DNA of 57,979 nt from Saprospiraceae bacterium (GTDB taxonomy: Bacteria; Bacteroidota; Bacteroidia; Chitinophagales; Saprospiraceae), in assembly GCA_020848695.1 (NCBI GenBank), contig JADLHT010000016.1:1-57979 (forward strand), given 5' to 3'. This document shows positions 56,913 through 57,979 of this stretch, piece by piece. Made by a program: the position numbers and the translations under genes. The notes below the pieces were generated by a model that saw only the letters and a list, made by a program, of their open reading frames with translations, was not told the DNA's origin and searched no databases. How positions within the stretch are numbered: position 1 is the first letter of the stretch; the number at the start of each line of letters is the position of its first letter.

Positions 56913-57033
56913 TATGTCTGATATTCTGTTGGTAGATTCAATGATTAATAATTTCAGCAAAGTAGTTTGATTCTTTTAAAAATCATCACTTTTGCACTCA
57001 TATTTGAAATAGAAAAACTTAAAAAATATATTC

Positions 57034-57645
57034 ATGACAATATTTTGCATTGGTCGCAACTATCCAGAACATGCCAAAGAATTAAATAATCCTGTTCCTG
57101 CTGAACCGGTAGTTTTTTGTAAGCCGCCTGCTTCTATTCTTAGAGATAACAAACCATTTTACTATCCTGCATTTAGTAATGAAATACACTATGAAGTTGA
57201 AATTTTATTAAAAATCGCAAAGCCCGGAAAATCCATTAAACTAGAAAATGCTCATGAATATATGAGTCAAATAGGGCTTGGGATTGACTTTACAGCCAGG
57301 GACATACAACAACGTTGCAAGGAAAAAGGGCTTCCTTGGGAAATAGCCAAAGGATGGGATCAATCTGCGGTCATTGGTGAATGGATTGATGTTCAACAGA
57401 TAATTGATTTAAAATCAATCTCATTTTCATTAATAAAAAATAAAGAAATCGTTCAGAGAGGAAACTCTTCGGAAATGATTTTCTCATTCTCCAAAATAAT
57501 TGTCTACCTAAGTCAGTATTTCAAAATAAGTACCGGAGACATCATATTTACTGGAACACCATCAGGTGTCGGTCCTGTGATAATTGGTGATCTCCTTGAA
57601 GGGTTTATTGAAGATAGAAGAATGTTTTGGACGGAAGTCAGATAA
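57034..57645 (+). CDS. fumarylacetoacetate hydrolase family protein
   Basis: A 203-residue FAH-fold enzyme, the short YcgM/FAHD1 type that acts on acylpyruvates or oxaloacetate. It has FCIGRNYPEHAKELNNPVP, the metal-binding glutamates in HYEVEILLKIAKPG, GLGIDFTARDIQQ, and the C-terminal GDIIFTGTPSGVGPV. The family is mechanistically mixed, so substrate is not fixed. It is divergent from the hydrolase. Confidence 0.9.
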   Translation: MTIFCIGRNYPEHAKELNNPVPAEPVVFCKPPASILRDNKPFYYPAFSNEIHYEVEILLKIAKPGKSIKLENAHEYMSQIGLGIDFTARDIQQRCKEKGLPWEIAKGWDQSAVIGEWIDVQQIIDLKSISFSLIKNKEIVQRGNSSEMIFSFSKIIVYLSQYFKISTGDIIFTGTPSGVGPVIIGDLLEGFIEDRRMFWTEVR

Positions 57646-57674
57646 TCCCGGATTATCAATATTTAAAAATTTTA

Positions 57675-57682
57675 TACATTTG
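57675..57682 (+). promoter_or_regulatory. -7 promoter element of tRNA-Leu
   Basis: TACATTTG fits TAnnTTTG and ends 16 bases before the first base of the tRNA, so the tRNA seems to have its own promoter. Confidence 0.55.
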
Positions 57683-57698
57683 CACACTCTTCATTCAT

Positions 57699-57783
57699 AC
57701 CGAAATGGCGGAATTGGTAGACGCGCTGGACTCAAAATCCAGTATGCCTTAAACATGTGAGGGTTCGAGTCCCTCTTTCGGTA
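57699..57783 (+). tRNA. tRNA-Leu (anticodon CAA)
   Basis: An 85-nt class II tRNA. The acceptor stem ACCGAAA/TTTCGGT is perfect, the anticodon stem CTGGA/TCCAG encloses CTCAAAA (anticodon CAA, 57733-57735), a long variable arm follows, and the T arm reads GAGGG-TTCGAGT-CCCTC. The discriminator is A57783 and CCA is not encoded. Confidence 0.96.
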
Positions 57784-57918
57784 CTTCTCCAATAAATTAT
57801 TATAGTTATAAGCTGTAAATGAAAATTTTCTGGTTGAGATTTTTATTTATTTGGCTCATTCGGTAAATACCTAAGCTTCTGATTATCAAAAATATATTAT
57901 AAAAAAAGTTAATAAAAA

Positions 57919-57956
57919 AACCCTGAAATCCGTACTTTTTACGTAATTTCAGGGTT
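57919..57956 (-). terminator. long hairpin at the window end
   Basis: The 11-bp stem AACCCTGAAAT/ATTTCAGGGTT (57919-57929 and 57946-57956) encloses a further 4-bp CGTA/TACG. The A-run to its left gives a T-run on -, so it probably ends a - strand gene that begins beyond the window. Nothing else is seen between the tRNA and this hairpin. Confidence 0.6.
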
Positions 57957-57979
57957 AGAAAATTATTTTATAATATGAC

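Overview
The window is AT-rich chromosomal DNA from a member of the Bacteroidota, most likely a Saprospiraceae-like lineage; the phylum call is firm and the family call is inference. The phylum is indicated by five probable type IX secretion (T9SS) cargo proteins, four with type A and one with type B (CHU_C) C-terminal signals. Promoter elements of the TAnnTTTG kind lie just upstream of many starts, and clear Shine-Dalgarno sites are absent. Several genes belong to families concentrated in this phylum (DUF6089, DUF4348, DUF5916-like). Most of the window is conserved core genome with small decayed patches between genes.

Layout. (1) 0-0.7 kb: tRNA-Ile(GAT), a wrecked tRNA-Ala copy carrying two short palindromes, and an intact tRNA-Ala(TGC), with no rRNA visible. 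(2) 0.7-4.7 kb: a PQQ-propeller lipoprotein, an orphan MacB-type permease and an HTH regulator of an unrecognised family. (3) 4.7-14.5 kb: a tightly packed + strand series: FAD/Fe-S oxidase, folC, ubiX, a TMTC-like GT-C/TPR membrane protein, a phosphopantetheinyl transferase, a DUF4348 lipoprotein, 3-hydroxyanthranilate dioxygenase, lpxH and an unknown secreted protein. (4) 14.5-15.2 kb: a gene-free block of hairpins with an 18-nt direct repeat. (5) 15.2-19.7 kb, - strand: an MbnP/MbnH-like pair, a DnaQ-type exonuclease, a DoxX protein and an OppC-type permease; the next gene on + is a FucP-like sugar transporter. (6) 21.4-22.2 kb: a decayed, possibly transposase-derived relic. (7) 22.2-28.4 kb: T9SS cargo and lipoproteins, including an M64 metallopeptidase. 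(8) 28.6-30.4 kb: rseP-hscB. (9) 30.7-37.2 kb: a DUF5916-like protein, a 124-nt palindromic element, a large T9SS protein and a helical unknown. (10) 37.3-45.8 kb: tRNA-Val, an unknown secreted protein, ftcD, a 1070-residue CHU_C adhesin-like protein, a second member of the HTH regulator family, and a relic of a second PQQ lipoprotein. (11) 45.8-53.8 kb: a small membrane protein, ssb, an asymmetric ABC-F protein, a DUF6089 barrel, murA and parC. (12) 53.9-57.8 kb: LemA and two TPM proteins, an alpha/beta hydrolase, an FAH-family protein and tRNA-Leu(CAA).

How the parts fit. The cell envelope is the main theme: lipid A (lpxH), peptidoglycan (murA), envelope proteolysis (rseP), outer-membrane barrels, and many lipoproteins and T9SS-secreted proteins. 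The MbnP/MbnH-like pair suggests periplasmic copper handling through a tryptophan-modifying diheme enzyme. The two HTH paralogues each lie near an intact or broken PQQ-lipoprotein gene, which suggests a duplicated, partly decayed module of unknown function.

The least explained items are the HTH regulator family with its lipoprotein relic, the nested palindromic element at 33.3 kb, the palindrome-broken tRNA-Ala copy, and the hairpin block at 14.7-15.1 kb. I did not find an obvious defence island, biosynthetic cluster, CRISPR array or prophage.
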